The notes beneath the pieces are model-generated. The model saw nothing but the letters and a program-made list of their open reading frames with translations. It was not told where the DNA came from and ran no database searches. Source: Pontimicrobium aquaticum (lineage in GTDB: Bacteria; Bacteroidota; Bacteroidia; Flavobacteriales; Flavobacteriaceae). Taken from it: a stretch of 64,000 nt of DNA. The DNA lies in the NCBI RefSeq assembly GCF_005047595.1, contig NZ_SUPL01000001.1:496001-560000 (forward strand), written 5' to 3'. Shown here piece by piece: positions 37,694 through 47,305 of the stretch. How positions within the stretch are numbered: the stretch's first letter is position 1; each line of letters begins with the position of its first letter. Made by a program: the position numbers and the translations under genes.

Positions 37694-40072
37694 ATGAAAT
37701 ATAACATTACTTTTATACTGCTTTTTGGGGTGCTATACTTTAGCTACGGTCAAACTATTTTTTCTAATGAAATAACCGACACTGACCCTTCTGCTGATAA
37801 TCCATATACAAATAACCAGTATGTTGATGCAAATATTACTGTTTCAGGAATTGGGAGAGGAAGCAATATAACTCGTGTTCAAAACCCATATAGAGAAAAT
37901 AAGTATGCCGCATATAATTGGTCTGAAGTCTTTCATGAAGACGATTATTTAGAATTTGTATTAACCCCAGATCCTGGCAAACAAATCAATTTTAATAATT
38001 TTATTTATACTGGAGTAGTTGAAGGCATTTATGGACAAATACCAACCAATATTTCTATCAGAAGTAGTGTAGATAGTCTTGCAAGTGATATAGGAACCCC
38101 TACTTTGGTTGGATACAATTATATTGATTTATCTGCCCCAGAGTATCAAAACATAACCTCTGCAATAACTTTTAGAATCTATGCTTGGGGTGGAGACCCT
38201 TTAGGTATTTTTGGGCTTGAAAGATTTGAGTTTAATGGATCAGTAGAAGATATCCCATGCTACGGAGGAACGACGTATACTTGGGAATCTGGGCAATGGA
38301 ATTCTGTTAATCCTTCTGGAACTCCAACATTAAACGATCCTGTTATCATCAACGATAATTATAACAGCACCACAAACGGAAGTTTCAGCACCTGTAACTT
38401 AACGGTTAATAATAGTTATACATTAACTATAGCAAACAATACGTATGTTGAAGTTGAAAACGACATTGTAGTTAATGGTAGTATTATAGTACAACCAAAA
38501 GGGTCAGTCGTACAAATCAATGATAATAGCAGTGTAACCAATAACGGAAATATTACCGTTAATAAAGAAACAGCACCAGCTAATAAATGGTATGAATACA
38601 CTTATTGGAGTTCGCCTGTTGAAAACGAAACGATAGGCGGTGCTTTATCAGATGCTGATATTGGAAGACGGTTTTGGTATAATGCTGAAAACTATTTGGA
38701 TGCCACAATGGAAACCAACAACAATAATACATCAGAAACGGGACAAGACGACATTGATGATGATGGTAATGACTGGGTATATGCCAACGCAGCAGATACT
38801 ATGATCCCTGGAGTAGGTTATGCATCAACGCATGATCAGGTTGCATTTAATTTTTCTCCAGGAAATCAATTTGTATATTCTTTTCATGGTGCTTTTAACA
38901 ACGGTGAAATCACGGTTCCTGTGTATAGAAATGATTCTGAAACCAATGACAATAACTGGAATTTTATAGGAAATCCATATCCTTCGGCTATTGATGCTGA
39001 TGTGTTTTTGACCACCAATAGTATTATTGCAACCAATATACCTCATCATAATCTTACTTTAGATGGTGCCCTGTTTTTATGGTCTCAAAATACAGTGCCT
39101 TCCGATACTGCTAATGGAAACCAAAATTTAAATTTTGCCTCTTCAGATTATGCAGTCATTAATGCGGTGGGAGAGATTGCGGGTGGAGATGGGGTTACCC
39201 CAACTAGATATATCCCTTCTGGTCAGGGATTCTTTGTGGTTTATTCTGATGATGCTACACCTGATACTACAGTTAATGATATAAGTCGGGGAACTGTTGT
39301 TTTTAATAATTCTATGAGAGTTACTGATAATAATGACCAGTTTTTTAGGACTACTCATAACACTAAAATGAATAAGCTTTGGCTAAACCTAACGTCTGAT
39401 AATGGTGTGTTTAAACAAATACTCGTTGCTTATGTCCAAAATGCCACAGACGATGATGATGGCATGGCTTATGACACACCTAGGAATCTTTCTTCTAATG
39501 CTGCAGCTATATTGTATTCCACTATTGAAAACAATACTAAAAAGTTCGTCATTCAAGGGAAGGCTATTAACAGTATTGATAAGGATGAAGTGATTAGTAT
39601 TGGTTATAAAACCAGTATTGATGTACCAACTATCTATTCAATATCTATAGCGCAACTTGAAGGAGGGTTTTTAACTAATAATGCTGTTTATTTAAAAGAT
39701 AACTTGCTAAATAAACTTCATAACTTGAAAGTGAGTGATTATAATTTCACATCAAACGTTGGTGAGTTTAACGACCGTTTTGAAATCGTTTTTTCTCAAG
39801 ATGCGCTTTCTCTTAACGAGCAACTAATTGGTAGTAATCAGCTCTCAATTATTGAACATGCTAATGGCAATGTTCAGTTTAAGCTGAATGCTAGCAACTC
39901 TATGACCAACATTAAAATTATTGATTTACAAGGTCGCATTTTGTATAATTTTGACGTAAGTAACAACGATGAAACTTTATCGCTTTCTAATTTAAGTGGT
40001 GCGCCTTACATTGCTAAAATAACGCTTGATAACAATGTAATAATCAATAAAAAAGCCATTAAGAGGTACTAA
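37694..40072 (+). CDS. Large secreted protein with T9SS-type C-terminal sorting domain
   Basis: 792 residues with a signal peptide ending YFSYGQ. The N-terminal 180 residues form a beta-rich region without a family I recognise. A repetitive stretch of short beta-strands (about 190-300; LTVNNSYTLTIANNTYVEVENDIVVNGSIIVQPKG) looks like a small beta-helix. The C-terminal 75 residues end with a type A sorting domain (NIKIIDLQGRILYNFD, then YIAKITLDNNVIINKKAIKRY), which directs secretion through the type IX system to the cell surface. It stands alone and is followed by a shared terminator. The role is unknown; adhesin or surface-layer use is possible. Confidence 0.85.
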   Translation: MKYNITFILLFGVLYFSYGQTIFSNEITDTDPSADNPYTNNQYVDANITVSGIGRGSNITRVQNPYRENKYAAYNWSEVFHEDDYLEFVLTPDPGKQINFNNFIYTGVVEGIYGQIPTNISIRSSVDSLASDIGTPTLVGYNYIDLSAPEYQNITSAITFRIYAWGGDPLGIFGLERFEFNGSVEDIPCYGGTTYTWESGQWNSVNPSGTPTLNDPVIINDNYNSTTNGSFSTCNLTVNNSYTLTIANNTYVEVENDIVVNGSIIVQPKGSVVQINDNSSVTNNGNITVNKETAPANKWYEYTYWSSPVENETIGGALSDADIGRRFWYNAENYLDATMETNNNNTSETGQDDIDDDGNDWVYANAADTMIPGVGYASTHDQVAFNFSPGNQFVYSFHGAFNNGEITVPVYRNDSETNDNNWNFIGNPYPSAIDADVFLTTNSIIATNIPHHNLTLDGALFLWSQNTVPSDTANGNQNLNFASSDYAVINAVGEIAGGDGVTPTRYIPSGQGFFVVYSDDATPDTTVNDISRGTVVFNNSMRVTDNNDQFFRTTHNTKMNKLWLNLTSDNGVFKQILVAYVQNATDDDDGMAYDTPRNLSSNAAAILYSTIENNTKKFVIQGKAINSIDKDEVISIGYKTSIDVPTIYSISIAQLEGGFLTNNAVYLKDNLLNKLHNLKVSDYNFTSNVGEFNDRFEIVFSQDALSLNEQLIGSNQLSIIEHANGNVQFKLNASNSMTNIKIIDLQGRILYNFDVSNNDETLSLSNLSGAPYIAKITLDNNVIINKKAIKRY

Positions 40073-40093
40073 AAATAGAAAGTGACTATGTAT

Positions 40094-40125
40094 AAAAGCG
40101 GGGGAGAGCCCTCGCTTTTATTGTT
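40094..40125. terminator. Bidirectional intrinsic terminator between converging genes
   Basis: Arms AAAAGCGGGGG and CCCTCGCTTTT with a 4-base loop and one G-T pair. It lies between the T9SS cargo gene and the convergent TonB receptor stop, with T-runs on both strands. Confidence 0.85.
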
Positions 40126-42531
40126 TTATAGGGTATATTTTAAAGACACTATAACATTAGTTCCTGATGCAGCTACTCCAGATGAATACGGTCTGTACAA
40201 TTGGTTTGTAATATTTTCAATAGTTGCCACAATAGATGTAGATTCACTAATTTGATATTGCGATCTAAAATTTAAAGTGTACCAAGATGGCGCATACGAA
40301 TTACCGTTTTTATCTTTAGCATAAATATAATCCTTATCTGCTTCAGAAGGTGCTAATTGATAGAATGACAATTCTCCATTATAGTTTGCAAAGGCATCCC
40401 ATTTAAATTTGTTATTTCCCCAAGTTAAGTGCGTATTTCCAAAGCTAGGTGCTACATGCCTTATTGGTACTTCAACACCACCTTTTTCCTCTTCTGTCCC
40501 TCCAATAACGCTATATTGGGATGTTAATTTTAAGTTGTCGCTAAAAGTGACTTTAACTCCAGCTTCAAAACCATAAATCCATGCTTTAGAGGCATTTTGA
40601 ATTGCTTGTATATCGCTTAACTCACCATCATACATCATTTGTGAATCACCATTAACAGTAAACTCTCGCCTTACTAATGCATTGTCGAGGTATGTGTAAT
40701 AGGTTGATAAATCTAATACAACATCGTCGCTAAAATTTAAGACTAATCCTAATTCTCCACCATACGCATATTCGGGTTTTAAATTTGAGTTAGGAACAAC
40801 GACCGATCCTGGCTCGGAATCGAAAACCTTACCAACATCATCAATATTTGGTGCCCTAAAAGCCGAGGTTCCATTTAGTTTCCATTGTAATATCTCATTT
40901 GCCGACCAACTTATACCTGCGGTGGCTGTAAATGCACCAGTACTTAAATTGGTATCGTTAAATGGAAAATTATAGAACTCATTGTTGTCTGTGAAATTTG
41001 CATCTATTTTTATATGATTATAGCGTATGCCTGATTGAAACGTAAATTTCTTGTTTGGTTTAAACTTATAACTAAAATAAGCAGCAGCTGATTGCCATGA
41101 GGAACCATTAGGATACCTTGATGCTATAGCTTTTGATTGGTTTGTAACAATATTGGTTTTTTTTCCTGTTGAATGTACCTTGTTGTAAATATATTCAAAA
41201 CCATAAAAAATGTTAGATCGTTCCGATACCGTTTTTTCAAAATCTAAATTACCGGATAATACATCTACATTTTCTTTGCGATTTCTTCTCTCTAATGCGT
41301 TTACATATCTATCTATCCTGCTTTCCTGAAAATTTTGATAGGCTACAGTAGCTTTTATTTTGTCATAAAGGTTAGATTTACTGCTATATTTTGTGAGTTT
41401 TAAATTTCCTAGAAACCACTTTTGTGGTCCGTAACTCCATTCGGCTGAACGTAAACTATTTCCTCTGTACCTTATAAGTCTGTCGTATCTTGGATAGTCT
41501 GACGTAGCTGTATAATGTAACCCAAGGTCGAAACTTAATGTTTTATCGGCTTGATAATGTAACTTCTCTAAGAAATTTATTTGGTTATATCCTGTAAACT
41601 TTTGAACTCTAGGGTTTGAATTTTGTTTAATTACATCTACACCATTAATTGTTTCAATATATTCTGGGCGTAAATATTCACTAGGACCATATTTTCCCAT
41701 TTTTAAATCATCAAAATCAGTATAACTAATACTAGTGTATGAAGCCCATTTTTCCCAGCCTAAATTAAAATCTAAGTGACCTGTCTTTTCTTTACTAGCA
41801 GTAGCATACCTAGAGATAACATTAGCGTTAAATTCTAAATTGTTTGATGAAGACAACATAGGTTTTTTTGTATAAAAATTCATAACGCCTCCAATAGCGT
41901 CACTACCATAAATAACCGATCCAGCTCCTAAAATAACTTCGGTATTTTGAACTGAGAAAGGGTCTATAGATATTATATTTTGTACATTGCCTCCTCTAAA
42001 AATTGCTGTATTCATTCGTACATCATCTACAGATATTAGTAGTCTATTGGTAGAGAAACCTCTTATCATTGGGCTACCTCCTCCTAATTGGCTTTTTTGT
42101 ATAAACACTTGCCCACTTGAGCCTAATAAATCGGCACTTGTTTGTGGGTTTGCCAAAACTATATCATTTGCTTTTATACTAATAATTTTTTGCGGCACTT
42201 CCCTTTTGCTTTGCTCAAATTTTGAAGCTGAAATTACAATCTCATCTAAATCTTGTTCTTGAGGAGATAAATAAACCAAATTGTCAATTTTAGATTTTAC
42301 TATAGCTATTGTAACGTGTCCAAGATGTTGAAATGTTATTTTTTCATTCTTAGAAAATATGTCGATTGATACCTTCCCATCTAATCCGGTAAAAGCACTT
42401 TTTGTTTTTGAAGTGTTAAATACAGCCACACCAGGAATGGTTTCATTAGTAACTTCATCTAGAATTGTAATTTCTTGAGAGTTACCTATTAGGCAAAGTG
42501 AAATTAAAAAAAGCGTAAAAAGGCTCTTCAT
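40126..42531 (-). CDS. TonB-dependent receptor, third gene of the porZ-recO unit
   Basis: 801 residues. A signal peptide ends GNSQ, then a CarboxypepD_reg-like domain (20-95), a plug with VIYGSDAIGGVMNFYTKKP and a full barrel ending VIVSLKYTL. The plug also has MIRGFSTNRLLISVDDVRMN. The substrate is unknown. It lies one base after recO and is probably transcribed with porZ and recO. Barrel segments LKPEYAYGGELG and NLKWKLNGTSAFRAPNIDDVGK-like sequence are of the siderophore/haem-receptor style, which is only a hint. Confidence 0.92.
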   Translation of the reverse strand: MKSLFTLFLISLCLIGNSQEITILDEVTNETIPGVAVFNTSKTKSAFTGLDGKVSIDIFSKNEKITFQHLGHVTIAIVKSKIDNLVYLSPQEQDLDEIVISASKFEQSKREVPQKIISIKANDIVLANPQTSADLLGSSGQVFIQKSQLGGGSPMIRGFSTNRLLISVDDVRMNTAIFRGGNVQNIISIDPFSVQNTEVILGAGSVIYGSDAIGGVMNFYTKKPMLSSSNNLEFNANVISRYATASKEKTGHLDFNLGWEKWASYTSISYTDFDDLKMGKYGPSEYLRPEYIETINGVDVIKQNSNPRVQKFTGYNQINFLEKLHYQADKTLSFDLGLHYTATSDYPRYDRLIRYRGNSLRSAEWSYGPQKWFLGNLKLTKYSSKSNLYDKIKATVAYQNFQESRIDRYVNALERRNRKENVDVLSGNLDFEKTVSERSNIFYGFEYIYNKVHSTGKKTNIVTNQSKAIASRYPNGSSWQSAAAYFSYKFKPNKKFTFQSGIRYNHIKIDANFTDNNEFYNFPFNDTNLSTGAFTATAGISWSANEILQWKLNGTSAFRAPNIDDVGKVFDSEPGSVVVPNSNLKPEYAYGGELGLVLNFSDDVVLDLSTYYTYLDNALVRREFTVNGDSQMMYDGELSDIQAIQNASKAWIYGFEAGVKVTFSDNLKLTSQYSVIGGTEEEKGGVEVPIRHVAPSFGNTHLTWGNNKFKWDAFANYNGELSFYQLAPSEADKDYIYAKDKNGNSYAPSWYTLNFRSQYQISESTSIVATIENITNQLYRPYSSGVAASGTNVIVSLKYTL

Positions 42532-42532
42532 T

Positions 42533-43252
42533 TTAATGAAAAATTTGGTTTAAGACTGTTATAGATTTAGGTTGTTTAAACCCTTCTATGTGTAATTTAA
42601 AATAATTTAAAATAATATTTAAAATTTCCAGTCGCTTAGTTGGTTTAAAATTTATCGCTCTATCTACATCAAATTTTGTACCAATAATCTCTTTAAATAG
42701 TATTAAATTTTCACCTTGAATATTATGCCTTCCTGTTATTTTATTATGGAACTTACCGTCTTCAAGATTAAAGTAAGGCAGGTGAGATTGACTAGTATCT
42801 GGGTAAAACCCTAGATACTTAGTTAGTTGCAGTAAAAATAATAAGTGAAAGTTCACATTTGTGTCTGTTTCATCAAACCAAATCATGGTTGTTTCTAAAA
42901 AACTATAAAGTTTTTCGTTTTCTTCTTCTTCTTTTAGAATACTTGATAAAACCTCAGATAAAAACATGACAATAGTACTTTTTATAACATTTGTGTGTAA
43001 TGTGCTATAATACATATGCAGTTTAATATCTCGTAAATATTGTAAAGAACGATTTTCTTTATGATCTGCTTCGATGTCTAATAAACTTAAAGGTTGAAAA
43101 TAGGCCGATTTAAATTTCCCCTTTTTCGTTTTAATAACGTTTCTAACTAAATATGAAATAATCCCAAATTTTTCGGTATAGCATTTAATAATAAGGTCAC
43201 TGTCTTTGTACTTAATTTTTGATAATACAATAGCCTTTGTAGAAACAATCAT
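42533..43252 (-). CDS. recO: DNA repair protein RecO
   Basis: 239 residues. RecO helps RecR load RecA on SSB-coated DNA. The N-terminal OB fold (STKAIVLSKIKYKDSDLIIKCYTEKFGIISYLVRN) and the helical C-terminal part (LFLLQLTKYLGFYPDTS, FNLEDGKFHN) match the family, and the zinc cysteines of some RecO proteins are missing. It overlaps porZ by one base (TAATG) and is followed one base later by a TonB receptor gene. Confidence 0.93.
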   Translation of the reverse strand: MIVSTKAIVLSKIKYKDSDLIIKCYTEKFGIISYLVRNVIKTKKGKFKSAYFQPLSLLDIEADHKENRSLQYLRDIKLHMYYSTLHTNVIKSTIVMFLSEVLSSILKEEEENEKLYSFLETTMIWFDETDTNVNFHLLFLLQLTKYLGFYPDTSQSHLPYFNLEDGKFHNKITGRHNIQGENLILFKEIIGTKFDVDRAINFKPTKRLEILNIILNYFKLHIEGFKQPKSITVLNQIFH

Positions 43253-45600
43253 TATCTAACAATCATTAACTTTAAAACTTTGGTTTCTAGAGTTTCCATA
43301 TCAGAAATCATTACTAAATATACGCCTGAAGCAACAGTATTATTAGCCATGTTTTTTCCATTCCAATATGCTGTACCTCCATCTATTTCTAGATTATAGC
43401 CTCTATATCTAGAGTTTGTTTTAGATTGTGCTTCGGCTACCAAATTACCTTCTATATCTGTAATCTTGATATTTACATTATCTGTAATGTCTTTAATTTT
43501 TATTTTTTCGGTTGTAATGTTAAATCCTGGTCTCACAGGGTTAGGATATGCGTAAGCATCAACAAGCTCATCGGTTGGAGCTGAACCTCCTGATTTAAAT
43601 GACACTAAGCCTTTGTCTGTGCCAATATAAACAACTCCGTTATTACTATCTATCGTTACGTCATTAACATTATTTGATGGAAGTGGAGAATTATCTTTGG
43701 TAAAATGATAAATAGTTTGTTGACCATCAGGCGAAAAGTAAAATAACCCCGCGCCAATGGTTGCTATCCATTTATTGTTAGAACCATCCACTTTAATATC
43801 TGATATAAACTGATCTTGTAAAAGCTCTTTAGGTATTCCGTTATCTAATATTACAATCTCATCGGTTGTTAGATTGTCATCACTAAAAAAGCCTGATGTA
43901 TTGTAAAGTACTCTCAATCCCATATCAGTTCCTATCCATAATTGTCCGCCTTTGTCTAAAGCTATGGCTCTTACCGATTTATCTGGCAGATTTCCATTCT
44001 CTTTATCGACATTTTTAAATATTTGGTTGCCTCCATTATGTTTAAACCCAATAACACCATAAGAAAATGACGCAATAAATATATCTCCTGAAGGAGCTAA
44101 TAAGAGTTCGCTAAAACCAATATTATCATCAACTTCAGGAATTAGCTCAGTAAAATCAAAACTTCTCCATGAATTAGAGCTAGGGTCGAACGCCTTTAAT
44201 GGCCTTTCTACTAGACCTGTAAGAGACCATAATACGCCATTGTCATCAAACGTTGTTCCTGAAACTCTAATGCTTTTATAATTTGGATCTGGAGGGTAAA
44301 TTAACGATTCGAGCCCACTATTCGTTTCATCAAGTCTTTGGGTTGCTATACCATCATTAATTTCTAGCATACCATCATGAAACGAACTTACAAACACCTG
44401 TTGTGGGTTTAATGGGTTTATTGAAATAGCATTTAAATTTCTTAATCCAAACACCTCATCATAAGGAATATTATTCCATTGTTCATCATATAGTTGACTA
44501 ACTCCTGCTCTTTTAAAAGGACCTGGATTATAAAACCTAGTATAGTCTCCAAACGATGCCCAAACACTACCAAATCCTGACTCTAACGAAAATATGCTGT
44601 TTTGTAATGGACCATCTGGATGTATTTCTAAAAACGACGACACATTCGTTTGCATGGTTTCTAATACTCCAAAGTTTTTTGTTCCAATATAAATACCCTC
44701 TTGACTTACAGTAGCACTAGTAAATGTTGTGTTGTATTCGCTAGTTAATATTGGGTTTGCCAGCAGCACAAAATTAGCATCATAAACATATACACTGTTT
44801 TGTGTTGCCACTAATAGTTGATTGTTTCTAGTTTTTAAATCTAAAGGTTGGTTTGGATAAACAAATAATTGGTTTAGAGTTGTGTTATCAATTTCATAAA
44901 CTCTTCTATTAGTAGAGGTGCAATATAATTTGTTTTCAATAGCTTCTATACCATTAAAATTTCCTGTTGAAATTTGCTCCCACTCTTGAAAATCGATAAG
45001 GTTAGAGCTACTTAACAAGCCTCTCTTTATTGCCTCATTATCTTCACAAGCAGCATAAATATAACCGTTAAAAATAGTACTTTGATTAACCTTTATTTGC
45101 GAGCCTCCATTTCCAATAAAATAAGTGTCGCCAAATTCTAATCTTGATATATCATAAACAGAAATGCCGTAATCTGCTGAGATATAGACATAATCATTTA
45201 ATTCACTAAAATGATTAACCCTTTTATTGTTAGGAGGTATGGTAATTTTATCTAAAATATCAACTACGGTTGTCACCTCTTTAGTTGCATCATTATAAAT
45301 TTCAACTAATCCATTTTCATATCCTATGAGAAGTAATTCAAAATGGTCACTAAAATAAATAGTTGAAATTTGCTCTCCTGATAACCCATGAATAGTTGAA
45401 ATCTCTTCTAGTTCATTTGTTTGCAAATCATAACTAAACACAGCATTTTCAGATGCTGCATAAATTTTTTCTTCACTCGAAACAACATCCTTAATATTTA
45501 AATAAGAAAAATGACCTTCCCAAAGTAATGATGTATTTTGAGCATTACAGAAAAACATGCCTATAAGCCCAAAAACCATTAAAAAAAACGTCTTCTTCAT
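43252..45600 (-). CDS. porZ: Type IX secretion protein PorZ (two beta-propellers with C-terminal domain)
   Basis: 782 residues, close to the Porphyromonas gingivalis PorZ length. A signal peptide ends FFCNAQ. The start of the mature protein (LLWEGHFSYLNIKDVVSSEEKIYAASENAVFSYDLQTNELEEISTIHGLSGEQISTIYF) is typical of PorZ. Two seven-bladed propellers of regulator-propeller repeats follow (VRAIALDKGGQLWIGTDMGLRVL, VNDVTIDSNNGVVYIGTDKGLVSF), then a T9SS C-terminal domain (VDAYAYPNPVRPGF through KVLKLMIVR). PorZ is part of the attachment complex that joins cargo to A-LPS in P. gingivalis. Its own promoter lies just upstream, and recO follows with a one-base overlap. Confidence 0.85.
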   Translation of the reverse strand: MKKTFFLMVFGLIGMFFCNAQNTSLLWEGHFSYLNIKDVVSSEEKIYAASENAVFSYDLQTNELEEISTIHGLSGEQISTIYFSDHFELLLIGYENGLVEIYNDATKEVTTVVDILDKITIPPNNKRVNHFSELNDYVYISADYGISVYDISRLEFGDTYFIGNGGSQIKVNQSTIFNGYIYAACEDNEAIKRGLLSSSNLIDFQEWEQISTGNFNGIEAIENKLYCTSTNRRVYEIDNTTLNQLFVYPNQPLDLKTRNNQLLVATQNSVYVYDANFVLLANPILTSEYNTTFTSATVSQEGIYIGTKNFGVLETMQTNVSSFLEIHPDGPLQNSIFSLESGFGSVWASFGDYTRFYNPGPFKRAGVSQLYDEQWNNIPYDEVFGLRNLNAISINPLNPQQVFVSSFHDGMLEINDGIATQRLDETNSGLESLIYPPDPNYKSIRVSGTTFDDNGVLWSLTGLVERPLKAFDPSSNSWRSFDFTELIPEVDDNIGFSELLLAPSGDIFIASFSYGVIGFKHNGGNQIFKNVDKENGNLPDKSVRAIALDKGGQLWIGTDMGLRVLYNTSGFFSDDNLTTDEIVILDNGIPKELLQDQFISDIKVDGSNNKWIATIGAGLFYFSPDGQQTIYHFTKDNSPLPSNNVNDVTIDSNNGVVYIGTDKGLVSFKSGGSAPTDELVDAYAYPNPVRPGFNITTEKIKIKDITDNVNIKITDIEGNLVAEAQSKTNSRYRGYNLEIDGGTAYWNGKNMANNTVASGVYLVMISDMETLETKVLKLMIVR

Positions 45601-45617
45601 ATAATTATATCAATAGT

Positions 45618-45625
45618 CAAATATA
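45618..45625 (-). promoter_or_regulatory. -7 promoter element for porZ-recO-receptor
   Basis: Minus-strand TATATTTG, an exact TAnnTTTG match ending 17 bases before the porZ start codon. Confidence 0.55.
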
Positions 45626-45662
45626 TTTATAACTAACGACAAATATGCTAAAATCATATAGA

Positions 45663-45699
45663 TTAAAAATAAAAAGCTCCCAGAAGTCTGGAAGCTTTA
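45663..45699 (-). terminator. Intrinsic terminator after gdhA
   Basis: Minus-strand arms AAAGCTTCCAGA and TCTGGGAGCTTT (45673-45697, one mismatch) are followed by TTTTTATTTTTA. It lies 27 bases past the gdhA stop and upstream of the porZ promoter. Confidence 0.8.
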
Positions 45700-45725
45700 A
45701 AATATTATTTGCGATGTTTTATTTA

Positions 45726-47069
45726 TTAAACAACACCTTGTTCTAGCATTGCATCAGCTACTTTTACAAAACCTGCAACATTAGCTCCTCTAACATAATT
45801 TACGTAACCATCTTCATCGGTTCCATAAGTAACACAAGACTCGTGAATATCGTTCATAATCTTGTTAAGCTTCTCATCTACTTCTTCTCTAGTCCAGCTT
45901 AAACGTAATGAGTTTTGACTCATTTCAAGACCTGATGTTGCAACCCCTCCAGCATTTGATGCTTTACCAGGAGAAAATAACACCTTTGCATCTTGTAACG
46001 CTTCAATAGCTTCTGGTGTTGTTGGCATATTAGCACCTTCAGCCACAGCTATAACATTATTAGATATTAGCATTTTAGCTTCTTCCTCGTTTAGCTCATT
46101 TTGGGTTGCACATGGCATTGCAATATCGCAAGAAATTGACCAAGGTCTTTTTCCTTCGTGGAATGTCGCTGATGGGTATTGTGACGTATATTCACTTATT
46201 CTGCCTCTCTTAACATTCTTTAAATTCATGACAAATGCTAACTTTTCAGCATCAATACCATCGGCATCATGGATAAATCCAGAAGAATCAGATAGTGTTA
46301 CTACCTTACCGCCTAATTCTGTTGCTTTTTCACAAGCAAATTGTGCAACATTTCCTGATCCAGAAATAACAACTGTTTTACCTTTAAAAGAATCTCCTTT
46401 GGTAGCTAACATGTTTTTAGCAAAATAAACTGTACCATACCCTGTTGCTTCAGGACGAATTAAAGAACCTCCGTAAGATAAGCCTTTACCTGTTAAAATT
46501 CCGGTAAATTCATTTCTAAGTCTTTTATATTGTCCAAACATAAATCCAATTTCACGTGCACCAACACCAATATCTCCAGCTGGCACATCTGTATTCGCTC
46601 CAATATGACGGAAAAGTTCGTTCATAAACGATTGGCAAAAACGCATTACCTCATTATCAGATTTCCCTTTAGGGTTAAAGTCTGATCCTCCCTTTCCTCC
46701 ACCCATAGGTAAAGTTGTTAACGAATTTTTAAATACTTGTTCAAACCCTAAAAATTTAAGAATACTTAAGTTAACGCTTGGATGAAAACGCAACCCTCCT
46801 TTATACGGTCCAATAGCAGAATTAAACTCTACTCTAAACCCTCTATTAACTTGTGTGTTTCCTTTATCATCAACCCATGGTACTCTAAAAATGATGGTTC
46901 TTTCTGGTTCAACCATTCTTTCAAGCAACATTTTACCTTGATATTTTGGATTCTCTTCAATAAACGGAATTACCGTTTCTGCAACTTCGTGTACAGCCTG
47001 CATAAATTCTGGTTCATGACCATTTCTTTCTTTTACAAGCTCTAAAAACGCATCAATTTTAGCTTTCAT
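45726..47069 (-). CDS. gdhA: NADP-type glutamate dehydrogenase (hexameric)
   Basis: 447 residues, standard for the hexameric GdhA that interconverts 2-oxoglutarate plus ammonium and glutamate. The glutamate-binding region is RVEFNSAIGPYKGGLRFHPSVN, the catalytic Lys motif is LPMGGGKGGSDFNPKGKSDNE, and the nucleotide-binding turn is VISGSGNVAQFACEKA. The sequence type is that of the NADP-linked anabolic enzymes. It is monocistronic, with its own promoter and terminator. Confidence 0.97.
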   Translation of the reverse strand: MKAKIDAFLELVKERNGHEPEFMQAVHEVAETVIPFIEENPKYQGKMLLERMVEPERTIIFRVPWVDDKGNTQVNRGFRVEFNSAIGPYKGGLRFHPSVNLSILKFLGFEQVFKNSLTTLPMGGGKGGSDFNPKGKSDNEVMRFCQSFMNELFRHIGANTDVPAGDIGVGAREIGFMFGQYKRLRNEFTGILTGKGLSYGGSLIRPEATGYGTVYFAKNMLATKGDSFKGKTVVISGSGNVAQFACEKATELGGKVVTLSDSSGFIHDADGIDAEKLAFVMNLKNVKRGRISEYTSQYPSATFHEGKRPWSISCDIAMPCATQNELNEEEAKMLISNNVIAVAEGANMPTTPEAIEALQDAKVLFSPGKASNAGGVATSGLEMSQNSLRLSWTREEVDEKLNKIMNDIHESCVTYGTDEDGYVNYVRGANVAGFVKVADAMLEQGVV

Positions 47070-47114
47070 TTATATAAATTTGAAGTAATAATAAATATTG
47101 AATTTTTATGACGA

Positions 47115-47122
47115 CAAATATA
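47115..47122 (-). promoter_or_regulatory. -7 promoter element for gdhA
   Basis: Minus-strand TATATTTG, an exact match to TAnnTTTG, 45 bases before the gdhA start codon. Confidence 0.6.
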
Positions 47123-47240
47123 CATTATCTTAAAAAAATACAGGCTATTTTTTATTATTTAGCAATAACTTTTTAATATTTACTGTTATTTATACGGCAT
47201 AAGGATTGATTGAATAATAAATGTATTTTATCGGATTTAT

Positions 47241-47270
47241 TTGTTGTTTCATCGAAGTTTTCTATATTTG
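47241..47270 (+). promoter_or_regulatory. Full flavobacterial promoter for the outer-membrane protein gene
   Basis: TTG (47241-47243), 19 bases, then TATATTTG (47263-47270). This is a complete -33/-7 pair 35 bases before the ATG at 47306, and it supports that start over the longer frame from 47210. Confidence 0.75.
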
Positions 47271-47305
47271 CTCATATTAATAGCCTTACAGTGTCAATAC
47301 ATACT

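Noticed and set aside
47210-47305. Longer start for the outer-membrane protein at 47210
   Set aside because: The longer frame covers a complete promoter (TTG-N19-TATATTTG), and the signal peptide begins at 47306.
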